Shown: one piece after another, positions 1 through 8,847 of the stretch
How positions within the stretch are numbered: position 1 is the stretch's first letter
Layout: each line of letters opens with the position of its first letter
NCBI GenBank assembly: GCA_963792875.1
Contig: CAWBXV010000006.1
Coordinates: 689,652-753,651, forward strand
Direction: 5' to 3'
Source: JAHEGP01 sp963792875
Lineage (GTDB): Bacteria; Pseudomonadota; Gammaproteobacteria; Pseudomonadales; JAHEGP01
Length of the DNA: 64,000 nt
Position numbers and translations under genes: made by a program
The notes under the pieces: model-generated
Seen by the model: the letters and a program-made list of their open reading frames with translations, nothing else
Databases searched by the model: none
What the model was told of the DNA's origin: nothing

Positions 1-2
1 TC

Positions 3-563
3 TCGTCGACCCGCCAGCGCGAGATGAAAGGCCTCGGGCACGCGATCCTGACGGGGCGCACCCTGATCGGCAATGAGCCCTTCGGCGTGATTCTGGCGGA
101 CGATTTGTGCGCGCATCAGGACGGCGAGGGGGTGATGGCGCAGATGGTGCGGCTGTTCCGGCAGTTCCGCTGTTCCATCGTCGCCATTATGGAAGTGCCG
201 GAGAATCAGGTGCATAAATACGGCGTCATCGCCGGTGAGTGCATGAAGGAGGGGCTCTACCGCGTCGAGGATATGGTCGAAAAGCCGCCGGCGAATGAGG
301 CGCCGTCCAATCTCGCCATTATCGGCCGCTACATCCTGACGCCCGATATCTTCGAGATTCTCGAGACCACCCCCCCTGGCAAGAACGGCGAGGTTCAGAT
401 CACCGACGCGCTGCTCAGGCAGGCGAAGGAGGGCTGCGTCATGGCGTATAAATTCAAGGGCACGCGTTTCGATTGCGGCAGCGTCGATGGTTTTGTCGAG
501 GCCACCAACTACGTGTACCAGAATATCTACCTGCCGGCACAGGCCGAGGTGAAAAACCAATGA
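3..563 (+). CDS. galU: UTP-glucose-1-phosphate uridylyltransferase, C-terminal part (5' end outside the window)
   Basis: The first in-frame codon is at base 3 and the reading frame is open from the window edge, so the N-terminal third is missing. GalU makes UDP-glucose from UTP and glucose-1-phosphate in the cytoplasm. Visible family features are the GEMKGLGHA-like segment (here REMKGLGHAIL), VILADDL with the metal-binding Asp, VEKPP, the IIGRYIL segment and the C-terminal GEVQITDALL and KFKGTRFDCG motifs. The stop TGA overlaps the ATG of the downstream phosphomannomutase (ATGA), so the two are probably translationally coupled and supply sugar nucleotides to the polysaccharide locus. Identification is firm; only the start is unknown. 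Confidence 0.95.
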   Translation, partial: SSTRQREMKGLGHAILTGRTLIGNEPFGVILADDLCAHQDGEGVMAQMVRLFRQFRCSIVAIMEVPENQVHKYGVIAGECMKEGLYRVEDMVEKPPANEAPSNLAIIGRYILTPDIFEILETTPPGKNGEVQITDALLRQAKEGCVMAYKFKGTRFDCGSVDGFVEATNYVYQNIYLPAQAEVKNQ

Positions 564-1912
564 GCGGCGAACTGACCTGTTTCAAAGCGTATGACGTGCG
601 GGGCAGGGTGCCCGATCAGCTCAATGAGGACATTGCCTACCGCATCGGGCGTGCCTACGCCGACGTGACCGGTTGCCGGTCGGTGGTGGTGGGGTACGAC
701 ATCCGCTTGAGCAGTCTGGCGATCTGTGGGGCGCTCAGTCGAGGGCTGCAGGACGCGGGGGTGGATGTCGCCTGTATTGGCCAGTGTGGTACCGAGGAGA
801 TCTATTTCGCCGCGTTCCACGAGCCGGTCGACGGTGGTATCGCTGTGACGGCGAGCCACAACCCTTCGGATTACAACGGGATGAAGTTTGTCCGCGAGGG
901 CGCTCGCCCCATCAGCGGCGATACCGGTCTGTTCGACATCCGGGACGTGGCTCAGAGCGGCGCTTTCAAGCGCAGCGGGGCGGGCAGCCTGCGCCAGCTC
1001 GATACCCGCCCGGCCTATGTGCAGCATCTGCTGGGGTATGTGTCAGGGGTGCCGCTAAGGCCGCTGCGCATCGTGGTCAACGCGGGAAATGGCGGCGCAG
1101 GGGCGGTTATCGATGCCCTCGAACCCCACCTGCCCTTTGAATTTATCAAAGTCCATCACGAGCCCGATGGGCGTTTCCCCCACGGCGTCCCCAACCCGCT
1201 GCTGGTCGAAAACCGCAAGCCGACCGTGGATGCGGTGCTGGAGCACCAGGCCGACCTGGGCATCGCCTGGGATGGCGACTTCGACCGCTGCTTTTTCTTC
1301 GATGAGCGCGGTGAGTTTATCGAGGGCTACTATCTGGTCGGCCTGCTGGCGGAGGTCTTTCTGAAGGGGCACCCCGGCGAAAAAGTGGTGCACGATCCGC
1401 GGCTGACGTGGAATACCGTGGATATGGTGACCGCGCTCGGCGGCATACCGGTGCAGAGCAAGACCGGCCATGCCTTCATCAAGGAGCGGATGCGGCTGGA
1501 AAACGCCATCTACGGCGGCGAGATGAGCGCCCATCATTACTTCCGCGACTTTGCCTACTGTGACAGCGGCATGATTCCCTGGCTGCTGGTCGCGCGGCTG
1601 CTGATCGAGACGGGCCAGCCGCTGTCAAGCCTGGTGGCAGAGCGGGCGCGCTTGTATCCGGTGAGCGGTGAGATCAATACCGAGGTGCTGGATCCGCCGG
1701 CGCTGCTGGCGGCGGTGGAAGCGCGCTACGCTGCCGACGCAATCCGTATCGAAAAGGTCGACGGTCTCAGCGTGGAGTTCGCGCGCTGGCGCTTCAATGT
1801 GCGCATGTCCAACACGGAGCCCGTGGTCCGGCTCAACGTCGAGTCGCGCGGCGACCGGGCCCTGCTCGAGGAGAAGACGGCCGAGCTGCTGCACATGATC
1901 CGTGGAGGCTAG
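560..1912 (+). CDS. Phosphomannomutase/phosphoglucomutase (AlgC/ManB family)
   Basis: Interconverts mannose-6-P and mannose-1-P (and probably glucose phosphates) for GDP-mannose and UDP-glucose synthesis. 450 residues, normal for the alpha-D-phosphohexomutase family. The catalytic phosphoserine loop TASHNP places the Ser at residue 99. The metal loop reads DGDFDRC, the sugar-specificity loop GEMSAHHYF, and the C-terminal phosphate-binding loop RMSNTEPVVRLN. The ATG at 560 is preferred over the upstream in-frame start at 473 because MSGELTCFKAYDVRG is the normal family N-terminus and it makes a 4-nt ATGA overlap with galU. Whether it prefers mannose or glucose cannot be told from sequence alone. 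Confidence 0.93.
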   Translation: MSGELTCFKAYDVRGRVPDQLNEDIAYRIGRAYADVTGCRSVVVGYDIRLSSLAICGALSRGLQDAGVDVACIGQCGTEEIYFAAFHEPVDGGIAVTASHNPSDYNGMKFVREGARPISGDTGLFDIRDVAQSGAFKRSGAGSLRQLDTRPAYVQHLLGYVSGVPLRPLRIVVNAGNGGAGAVIDALEPHLPFEFIKVHHEPDGRFPHGVPNPLLVENRKPTVDAVLEHQADLGIAWDGDFDRCFFFDERGEFIEGYYLVGLLAEVFLKGHPGEKVVHDPRLTWNTVDMVTALGGIPVQSKTGHAFIKERMRLENAIYGGEMSAHHYFRDFAYCDSGMIPWLLVARLLIETGQPLSSLVAERARLYPVSGEINTEVLDPPALLAAVEARYAADAIRIEKVDGLSVEFARWRFNVRMSNTEPVVRLNVESRGDRALLEEKTAELLHMIRGG

Positions 1913-1939
1913 TGCTCTGCCATCTTGATAAATTGGCCA

Positions 1940-1960
1940 GTGCCGACCGCCGGTCGGCAC
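1940..1960. terminator. Perfect hairpin between convergent genes, probable bidirectional terminator
   Basis: GTGCCGACC, loop GCC, GGTCGGCAC: a perfect 9-bp stem with a 3-nt loop in the 68-nt gap between the convergent phosphomannomutase and dehydrogenase genes. There is no T-tract on either side, so it may work with Rho or only as an mRNA-stabilising structure. Confidence 0.55.
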
Positions 1961-1980
1961 GGCGCGCGACGGCAGTGAAG

Positions 1981-3285
1981 CTAGAGCCGGCCCTCAACGA
2001 CATCGCGGGGAAGAATATACTTGATGTCGTAGATGATGCATTGCGGCTTGCCTAGCCGGCGCAGGCTGTCGATGTCCATCGCCTTGAATTCGTCGTGCGC
2101 GACGGCCAGCACGATGGCGTCGTACTTGCCGGCCTCCGGTTCGTCGATCACGTCGATGCCGTAAGCGGCCTTCGAGGCGGAGCGGTCCACCCAGGGGTCG
2201 TAGACATCCACGTTGGCGTTGTTGCGCTGCAGGTCCCTGATGATATCGACCACGCGCGTGTTGCGCAGGTCCGGGCAGTTCTCCTTGAACGCGAGCCCCA
2301 GGATCAGAATGTTGGCGTCGACGATGTGGATGCGCTGCTGGGTCATCAGGCGCATGACATCCGACGAGACGATCGCTCCCATCGATTCGTTGACCAGCCG
2401 CGCCGCCGCGATGATGCGGGGTTCGAAGCCGGCGCGCTCGGCTTTGGCCACCAGGTAGTAAGGGTCCACGCCGATGCAGTGCCCCCCCACCAGGCCGGGT
2501 TTGAAGGGGAGAAAATTCCACTTGGTGCCGGCTGCCTGGAGCACGTCATTGGTGTCGATACCCAGGCGCTTGAAAATCAGCGCCAGTTCGTTGACCAGGG
2601 CGATATTGACATCCCGCTGCACGTTCTCGATGACTTTTGCCGCCTCCGCCACGCGAATGGACGGCGCTTTGTGCGTACCGACCTCCACGATGAGGCCGTA
2701 CAACTGGTCCACGAAGTCGGCAGCCTCCGGGGTCGAGCCCGAGGTGATCTTGATGACGTTGGTCAGGCGATGCTGCTTGTCGCCGGGGTTGATGCGTTCA
2801 GGGCTGTAGCCGCTGAAGAAGTCGATGTTGTGTCTGAGGCCCGAGCACCGCTCGATGATCGGAACGCACACCTCCTCCGTGCAGCCGGGAAACACGGTGG
2901 ACTCGAAAATCACGATGCCGCCGGGTCGAATGATCTCGCCGATCAGTTCGCTGGCCCGCTGCAGCGGCGACAGATCGGGCCGCTTGTCCTCATCCACGGG
3001 CGTAGGCACGGTCACGATAAACACGTTGGCAGAACGCAGGGTGCCCTTGCTGTCGGTGAACGCCAGCTGCGTGGCGGCGCGGAGCTCCTCGCTGGAGGTC
3101 TCCCTGGTGTGGTCGACGCCCTTGCGCAGGGCTGCCACGCGCCGCGCATCGATATCGTAGCCGTAAGTGGTGAGGTGTTTGCCAAATTCCACTGCCAGCG
3201 GCAGTCCGACGTAGCCCAGGCCGATAATCGCGACCTGTGCCTGCTGCGGATCGAATGGCGGCATGCCCGGCATACCTTTAGCCAT
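1981..3285 (-). CDS. tviB: Nucleotide-sugar dehydrogenase, TviB/WbpA type (UDP-N-acetylhexosamine 6-dehydrogenase)
   Basis: NAD-dependent four-electron oxidation of a UDP-HexNAc C6 to the uronic acid. 434 residues. The N-terminal Rossmann motif GLGYVGLP is at about 22-29, the central helical domain has the substrate-binding segment TKWNFLPFKPGLVGGHC, and the catalytic Cys in GGHCIGVDP is residue 270. The NFLPFKPGLVGGHCIGVDPYYL block is much closer to TviB/WbpA enzymes, which act on UDP-GlcNAc, than to UDP-glucose dehydrogenases. The ATG overlaps the 3' end of pgi by 8 nt, so the pair forms one minus-strand operon. It predicts a HexNAc-uronate in the exopolysaccharide. The gene symbol is by family resemblance; substrate is inferred. 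Confidence 0.9.
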   Translation of the reverse strand: MAKGMPGMPPFDPQQAQVAIIGLGYVGLPLAVEFGKHLTTYGYDIDARRVAALRKGVDHTRETSSEELRAATQLAFTDSKGTLRSANVFIVTVPTPVDEDKRPDLSPLQRASELIGEIIRPGGIVIFESTVFPGCTEEVCVPIIERCSGLRHNIDFFSGYSPERINPGDKQHRLTNVIKITSGSTPEAADFVDQLYGLIVEVGTHKAPSIRVAEAAKVIENVQRDVNIALVNELALIFKRLGIDTNDVLQAAGTKWNFLPFKPGLVGGHCIGVDPYYLVAKAERAGFEPRIIAAARLVNESMGAIVSSDVMRLMTQQRIHIVDANILILGLAFKENCPDLRNTRVVDIIRDLQRNNANVDVYDPWVDRSASKAAYGIDVIDEPEAGKYDAIVLAVAHDEFKAMDIDSLRRLGKPQCIIYDIKYILPRDVVEGRL

Positions 3286-4939
3286 GTGTGGTGCTCCTCG
3301 GGGTGTTGTGGGGGTTACTGAAGCTGCGTTGAATTGCCTGCAGCAGCGCGTCGGTCGACGAATCGTAGCGCCTGTGGTCGTCGCCGCTGAAGGTGGCGTA
3401 GATCGCTTTGCTCAGCTGCTTGCCCAGCTCCACTCCCCATTGATCAAAGGGGTTGATGTTCCAGACCACGCTGGTGAAGAACGTCTTGTGTTCGTACAGC
3501 GCGATCAGGGCGCCCAGGGTGGCGGGCGTCAGCGCATCCATGAGCAGGGTGTTGCTGGGGCGGTTGCCGGGCATGGCCTTGTGGGGCGCCAGCTGCTGCG
3601 CCTGGGCGGGGGGCATGCCCTGGGCCAGCAGCTCCTCATACGCTGCGCGCTGGCTCTTGCCTTCCATCAGCGCCTTGCTCTGGGCCAGGCAGTGGCTGGC
3701 CAGGCGGCGGGTCCGGTCCGGCGATGGCCCCCGCAGCGGCAGGATAAAATCGACTGGCACCACCTGCGTGCCCTGATGCAGCAGCTGATGATACGAATGC
3801 TGCCCCTCTGTGCCGGCAGTGCCCCAGACGACCGGAGCGGAGGTCAGCTGCAGGGCTTGGCCCGAGCGGTCGCAGGACTTGCCGTTGCTCTCCATGACCA
3901 GCTGCTGCAGGTAGGCCGGCAGCAGACGCAGGGAATAGCTGTAGGGGATCACCGCGGCGCTGCGGTAGTCAAGAAGATTGCTGTGCCATATCTCCAGCGC
4001 GGCGAGCACGGCAGCCATGTTGCCCGTCAGGTCGCCGCAGCCGGCATTTTGGTCCATGGCGTGGGCGCCGGCCAGAAAGTCGCTGAAACCTTCGCTGCCC
4101 AGCGCGATCATGGCCGCAAGCCCACTCGACGACCAGATCGAATAGCGACCGCCAACGCCGTCCGGCACATGAAAAATCTGCTGGGCGGATATGCCCAGCG
4201 CCACCGCCGGCTCGGCGTTGCCGGTGAGGGCGGCGAAGTGATCGCCGAGGTCGCTCTGGCCGCTGCCCCTGCGAAACCAGTCCATCGCGGCGCGTGCGTT
4301 GCAGAGGGTTTCCTCGGTGCCGAACGACTTGGAAGAGACCAGGAACAGCGTGTCCGCCGGGCGCAGGCCGGCCAGTACGCCGGCCAGCTCCTGGTCATCC
4401 AGGCTCGACACAAAATGGATGCGGCATGCCCCCTTGCAGTAGCTCTCCAGGGCGGAGGTGACCAGCCGGGGGCCCAGGTCTGAACCGCCTATGCCGATGT
4501 TGACGACATCGGTGATCGTCGTGCCCGCGTATCCCCGCGCGGCGCCGCGGTGCAGCCGGTCGGCGAAGCGCATGGCGCGGTGGTGGTGTTCGACGAGCTG
4601 CTGGCCCGAGGGTGCCGATTCGCCGGCAAGGGCTGCGCGGATGGCCGTGTGCAGCGCGGGGCGATGCTCGGTGTTGTTCAGTGGCTCGCCCTCTTTAAGG
4701 GCCCGCATCGCTGCCTGCGTTCGACTATCGTCGAGCAGCGCCGCCAATGCCTGGAATACGGCCTGATCCGCGGTATTCTTGGAAAAGTCCAGGGTGAGCC
4801 CGGCATGCGACAATTGCAGGCGCGGGCCGCGGGACGGGTCCTCCTCAAATAACCGGGCAATGGTCGCATTGGCTCTTTCTGCGGCGAGTTTGCGAAGCGC
4901 TATCCAGGACTGCGCCGGTTCGTTGGTCGTTGTTGTCAC
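3278..4939 (-). CDS. pgi: Glucose-6-phosphate isomerase
   Basis: Interconverts glucose-6-P and fructose-6-P, linking central carbon flow to sugar-nucleotide synthesis. 553 residues, the usual bacterial length. Both family signatures are visible: GVGGRYSIWSSSG in the middle and FDQWGVELGKQL near the C-terminus. The SIS-domain phosphate-binding segment GIGGSDLGPR and the SSKSFGTEET segment are also present. It is the first gene of a two-gene operon with the TviB-like dehydrogenase (8-nt overlap). The 239 bp between this gene and the divergent sugar transferase at 5179 must hold both promoters. Confidence 0.97.
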   Translation of the reverse strand: MTTTTNEPAQSWIALRKLAAERANATIARLFEEDPSRGPRLQLSHAGLTLDFSKNTADQAVFQALAALLDDSRTQAAMRALKEGEPLNNTEHRPALHTAIRAALAGESAPSGQQLVEHHHRAMRFADRLHRGAARGYAGTTITDVVNIGIGGSDLGPRLVTSALESYCKGACRIHFVSSLDDQELAGVLAGLRPADTLFLVSSKSFGTEETLCNARAAMDWFRRGSGQSDLGDHFAALTGNAEPAVALGISAQQIFHVPDGVGGRYSIWSSSGLAAMIALGSEGFSDFLAGAHAMDQNAGCGDLTGNMAAVLAALEIWHSNLLDYRSAAVIPYSYSLRLLPAYLQQLVMESNGKSCDRSGQALQLTSAPVVWGTAGTEGQHSYHQLLHQGTQVVPVDFILPLRGPSPDRTRRLASHCLAQSKALMEGKSQRAAYEELLAQGMPPAQAQQLAPHKAMPGNRPSNTLLMDALTPATLGALIALYEHKTFFTSVVWNINPFDQWGVELGKQLSKAIYATFSGDDHRRYDSSTDALLQAIQRSFSNPHNTPRSTTHG

Positions 4940-5178
4940 TGCGCCGCCTCGATGCCCGATTCACGGTAATTAAAGACTAATCGCACTGTCACCACAACTG
5001 CCTGGGCGATGCTGGAACGCCTTGGTGGGCGCCTTTTTTTGGTTGCTCGGTGTGTCAGTCTGTGTAGACTGCTGTGCTATCATTTAAGGTGCGCAACGAT
5101 TATTACAGGCGTTCTGGGTGATGCTCGCGCACATGCCCGCCGTCGCGATCAACAGTCTGTCAATGCAAGGGTGCGGGC

Positions 5179-6597
5179 GTGGCCCATATTCGTTTATTCA
5201 AGCACTACATCAGAACGCCCTATATCATCCTCGCCCTGGTTGAGGCGTGTGCAATAATCGGTGCGGTATACCTCGCCGAGCTGTTGCGGCATATCCATGA
5301 GCCTTACGCCTGGTACTACCTGTCCCTGGGCCTCCTGGCGCCGGCGTGCTGGGTGGCATTTGTGCTGCTGGCCTGTAACCTCGCCATGTCGGTCTATGCC
5401 GCGCAGCTCAAGGAAGGCTTCTCCGGCATGCTGGTGCGGTCGCTGGTGAGCTTCTGTCTGCTGGGCAGCGTTGCATTGTACCTGTCCAATGTCGCCATGC
5501 CTCCGGTCGCCCTTGAGCAGGGCCTTACCAGCACCATTATCGTGATATCGCTGGTGCTGGTGCTGCTCATCAGGGTGGTCTTTTTTCGGCTGGTCGACGC
5601 GCAGCGATTGCGCCGTCGGGTGGTCATCGTCGGGGCCGGCGCCAAGGCCAAGCAGATATGGGATAGCGTAAACCGGACATCGGGACAGCGGGCGTTCGAG
5701 CTGGTGGGCTTCATACCCTGTGAGGCTGCGGCACGGCAGGTCGATCCGTCGTTGCTCATCGACCTGCAGGAGCCCCTGGTGGATTATGTCCGGCGGCACC
5801 GCATCGACGAAGTTGTCGTGGCGCCGGATGATCGGCGGCTGGGGTTCGGTGGCAGGGTCACCATGAACCAGCTGCTTGACTGCAAAATGAACGGGGCCGA
5901 CGTGGTTGAGGCCATCGCGTTCTGCGAGAAGGAGTTGACGCTGATCGAGCTGACCCTGTTGAACCCGGGTTGGCTCATATTCAGCGATGGTTTTCAATAC
6001 AACGCCGTGCGCAGCTGGGCCAAGCGCGGCTTTGACATCTTCGCCAGCGGTCTGTTGCTGGTGCTGACGTGGCCCATCATGCTGGCCGCGGCGTTCGCTA
6101 TTCTCCTTGAAAGTGGCGTGCGTCAGCCGGTCTTGTACCGCCAGGTGCGGACCGGCCTCAATGGCGAGCCCTTCGAGCTGCTCAAATTCCGCAGCATGCG
6201 CACCGATGCCGAAAAAGACGGCGCGGTCTGGGCGAGACAAAACGATGATCGCGTGACCCGGGTGGGTCGATTCATCCGCAGCAGCCGCATCGATGAATTG
6301 CCGCAGATTTACAATGTTCTCAAGGGAGAGATGAGTTTTATCGGGCCTCGCCCGGAGCGTCCCGAGTTCGTTGCTGACTTGATGCGCGAGATACCCTATT
6401 ATACCGAGCGGCATCGGGTGAAGCCTGGCCTTATGGGGTGGGCTCAGCTATGTTATCCCTACGGGGCCTCCGTAGAGGACGCTGCGCAAAAGCTGCGTTA
6501 CGATCTGTATTACATCAAGAATCACAGCATGCTGTTGGATACGCTCATCGTCGTGCAAACCATCGAAGTCGTCCTGGTCGGCCATGGCGCGCGGTAG
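5179..6597 (+). CDS. Undecaprenyl-phosphate sugar transferase, XrtA/PEP-CTERM-associated (initiating glycosyltransferase)
   Basis: Transfers the first sugar-1-phosphate of the repeat unit to undecaprenyl phosphate at the inner membrane. 472 residues with a GTG start at 5179; no in-frame ATG fits the conserved N-terminus. Four to five N-terminal membrane segments (about 15-125) and a CoA-binding-like Rossmann segment (VVIVGAGAKAKQIW, about 148-161) precede the C-terminal bacterial sugar transferase domain (about 275-472). That domain holds KRGFDIFASG, the LLKFRSMRTDAE motif, SRIDELPQIYNVLKGEMS, FIGPRPERPEF and VKPGLMGWAQ. It opens the plus-strand run of exopolysaccharide genes, as in other exosortase A loci. 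The sugar transferred (glucose, galactose or HexNAc) is not readable from sequence. Confidence 0.92.
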   Translation: MAHIRLFKHYIRTPYIILALVEACAIIGAVYLAELLRHIHEPYAWYYLSLGLLAPACWVAFVLLACNLAMSVYAAQLKEGFSGMLVRSLVSFCLLGSVALYLSNVAMPPVALEQGLTSTIIVISLVLVLLIRVVFFRLVDAQRLRRRVVIVGAGAKAKQIWDSVNRTSGQRAFELVGFIPCEAAARQVDPSLLIDLQEPLVDYVRRHRIDEVVVAPDDRRLGFGGRVTMNQLLDCKMNGADVVEAIAFCEKELTLIELTLLNPGWLIFSDGFQYNAVRSWAKRGFDIFASGLLLVLTWPIMLAAAFAILLESGVRQPVLYRQVRTGLNGEPFELLKFRSMRTDAEKDGAVWARQNDDRVTRVGRFIRSSRIDELPQIYNVLKGEMSFIGPRPERPEFVADLMREIPYYTERHRVKPGLMGWAQLCYPYGASVEDAAQKLRYDLYYIKNHSMLLDTLIVVQTIEVVLVGHGAR

Positions 6598-6652
6598 GCC
6601 GCGATCCTGTCCGGCATCCGCATCGCAATAGTCAGAAGGGGGAATAGAAGCT

Positions 6653-7264
6653 ATGCCAAGAGTAATCTGCGCCATTCTGGCGTGCGTGGTGCTGGCTGCC
6701 TGCACCACGCCGCAGGGGCCGATTGAAGTGCCCGACTCCTCGGTCTCCTACAGCATCGAGGAGTATCGCATCGGGGTGTCCGATCAATTGGCGATCAGCG
6801 TATGGCGCAATGCCGATCTGTCCATGAGCGTGCCGGTGCGACCGGATGGCAAGATCTCCCTGCCACTGATTGGCGATGTGCTGGCAGCGGGCAAGACCAG
6901 TGAGGGGCTGGCCCAGGATATCAGCAACAAACTCACCGAGTACATCCGCAGTCCACAAGTGACCGTCATCGTCACCAATCCGTCCAGCACCGACTTCCAG
7001 CAGACCGTGCGGGTCACCGGGGCGGTGGGCGCTCCCAGCTCCATGCCGTATCGCAAGGGCATGACGGTGCTCGATGTGGTGCTGGCAGTGGGCGGCCCAA
7101 ACGATTTCGCCTCGCCCAACAAGGCCAAGCTCTACCGCATTCAGGGCGGCGACCCCAAAACCTACCCGATCTATCTGAACGATATCCTTAAAAAGGGCAA
7201 CCTCGAGACCAATTACACGCTGGTTCCGGGCGATATCATCACCGTGCCCGAACGCGCCTTCTGA
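6653..7264 (+). CDS. XrtA-system polysaccharide export lipoprotein (Wza-like, SLBB/Poly_export)
   Basis: Outer-membrane-associated periplasmic lipoprotein for polysaccharide export. 203 residues. Signal peptide with lipobox LAAC, acylated Cys at residue 17. A Poly_export domain starts with YRIGVSDQLAISVW and PVRPDGKISLPLIGDV and is followed by one SLBB-like segment (VRVTGAVGAPSSMPYRKG). It is shorter than E. coli Wza and lacks its C-terminal amphipathic barrel helix, typical of XrtA systems, where a separate beta-barrel protein (here 9631-11133) is thought to span the outer membrane. An AGAAGGGGGA ribosome site lies 10-12 nt upstream. The gap of 55 nt after the sugar transferase suggests one operon. 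Confidence 0.9.
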   Translation: MPRVICAILACVVLAACTTPQGPIEVPDSSVSYSIEEYRIGVSDQLAISVWRNADLSMSVPVRPDGKISLPLIGDVLAAGKTSEGLAQDISNKLTEYIRSPQVTVIVTNPSSTDFQQTVRVTGAVGAPSSMPYRKGMTVLDVVLAVGGPNDFASPNKAKLYRIQGGDPKTYPIYLNDILKKGNLETNYTLVPGDIITVPERAF

Positions 7265-7309
7265 GCATCGTTTGACAACGGCAGATCGGCTAACTGGACG
7301 AGACAATCA

Positions 7310-8836
7310 ATGGATGCGCCTTTTTACTTGCAGGTGATTCGCGCGGTATTGCGCGAACTCAACCGGCACAAGACGCTGGTGATGGCCGCGTTTATCATCA
7401 TCACCTTCTCGGTGCTGCTGGCGGGTTATCTGTTTCCGAAAAAATATGTGACCTCTTCGGCGCTCTATGCTGACGAGACCAACATCATCGAGCCCCTGCT
7501 GCAGGGGCGGGCTGTTTCGTCTGAGATAGACCGCTCGGAGAAGGCGCGCGAGGTGCTGTACACGCGCCGCATCATGGAGCAGATCGCCACCAAGGCGGGT
7601 CTGGTGAAGCCCGATGATCTGCCGGAAGTGGTCGATGCCGCCGTCAAGCGGTTGCGTTCGCGAACGACGATAGAGAGCGATCCCAAGGCCAAGACCTTCT
7701 TCCGTATCACCTATGTCGACAGTGACCCGGACCAGTCCTTCAACGTGCACAATACCATCGTCAATGTATTCCTCACGGACGCCGCCGAGCGCAAGCGCAG
7801 CGAGAGCCGCAGCGCCTATCAATTTATCGACGAGCAGGTCAAGTCCTATCAGCGGCAATTGCAGGACGCGGAGCGGCGGCTGAAGGAGTTCAACGTCGCC
7901 AACCGCGACGGCTCGGAGGGCTCCGCCTCGTCGCGCATCGAGACTATCCGCGCGCAGATCGAGGAGTTGCAGATTCAGATCGACGAGCAGGGCGCGCGCG
8001 TGGTGTCGATTCAGAGCCAGCTGCGGTCCGAGGGCCAGTTTCTGGCGCGGCGCTCAAAGGTCGATGCGCTGGTCGAGCGCGTGACCCTGATGCGTCAGGA
8101 GCTCGATACGCTGCGGCTCAGCTATCAGGAGACCTATCCCGATATCGTCTCGCTGAAACAGCAGATTGCCGATCTTGAGGCTGAGATTGCCAAGGCCGAA
8201 AGTTCAGATGAATCTGAGTTCACTTCGAGTTCTGGCGGCGTGGCCAACCCCTATTACCAGGACTTGAAAACACGCCTCGCGGAAGCCGAGGTCGAGAAGC
8301 GCACCCTGGAGAAGCGCAAGGCGGTACTGGAGCGGATGCTGAAGGATGAATACGCCAGGGCGGGCCGCATCGCCGAGCGAGGCGCGGAGCTCTCGGAGCT
8401 GACCCGCGACTACGACGTTACCCGGGGCGTCTACGAGGAGATGCTGGAGCGCAAAGAAGCCGCACGGCTCTCCATGACGCTGGATATCGAGGGTCAGGGT
8501 ATCACCTACAAGATACAGGAACCGGCGGTGTTTCCGCGCATGCCCTCCGGCATACAGTTCTGGCAGATTGCGGCAGTCGGCCCCTTCCTCGGTATGCTGC
8601 TGCCCCTTGGGCTGGTGGTGGCGTTCGTCATCGTGGACCCGCGGGTGCGGTTTACCTCGTCTCTGATGCAGTTTCTGCCGGATAATGTGCCCCTGCTCGG
8701 CGCGGTCGCGCATTACAACACTCCCATGGCCCAGCGCGTACTCAGGGCTGACATCGTCGCCTACAGCTGGCTGGCGGTGGTGTCGGTCGCTGTCTACATC
8801 GCCCTGGTCGTCATGATCCTGACCGGCACCGTATAG
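7310..8836 (+). CDS. XrtA-system polysaccharide chain-length determinant (Wzz/Wzc-type co-polymerase)
   Basis: Inner-membrane co-polymerase that sets chain length and links polymerisation to export. 508 residues. An N-terminal Wzz domain has the first membrane segment at about 25-45 (TLVMAAFIIITFSVLLAGYL). A long periplasmic coiled-coil region follows (about 155-310), then a GNVR-like stretch (ELTRDYDVTRGVYEEMLERKE), a proline-rich PAVFPRMPSG motif, a second membrane segment near 415-435 and an extra hydrophobic segment at the C-terminus. There is no fused kinase domain; the kinase-like ATPase is the next gene, 11 nt downstream. The start ATG has GGACGAGA upstream. Confidence 0.9.
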   Translation: MDAPFYLQVIRAVLRELNRHKTLVMAAFIIITFSVLLAGYLFPKKYVTSSALYADETNIIEPLLQGRAVSSEIDRSEKAREVLYTRRIMEQIATKAGLVKPDDLPEVVDAAVKRLRSRTTIESDPKAKTFFRITYVDSDPDQSFNVHNTIVNVFLTDAAERKRSESRSAYQFIDEQVKSYQRQLQDAERRLKEFNVANRDGSEGSASSRIETIRAQIEELQIQIDEQGARVVSIQSQLRSEGQFLARRSKVDALVERVTLMRQELDTLRLSYQETYPDIVSLKQQIADLEAEIAKAESSDESEFTSSSGGVANPYYQDLKTRLAEAEVEKRTLEKRKAVLERMLKDEYARAGRIAERGAELSELTRDYDVTRGVYEEMLERKEAARLSMTLDIEGQGITYKIQEPAVFPRMPSGIQFWQIAAVGPFLGMLLPLGLVVAFVIVDPRVRFTSSLMQFLPDNVPLLGAVAHYNTPMAQRVLRADIVAYSWLAVVSVAVYIALVVMILTGTV

Positions 8837-8847
8837 CGGAATAATTG

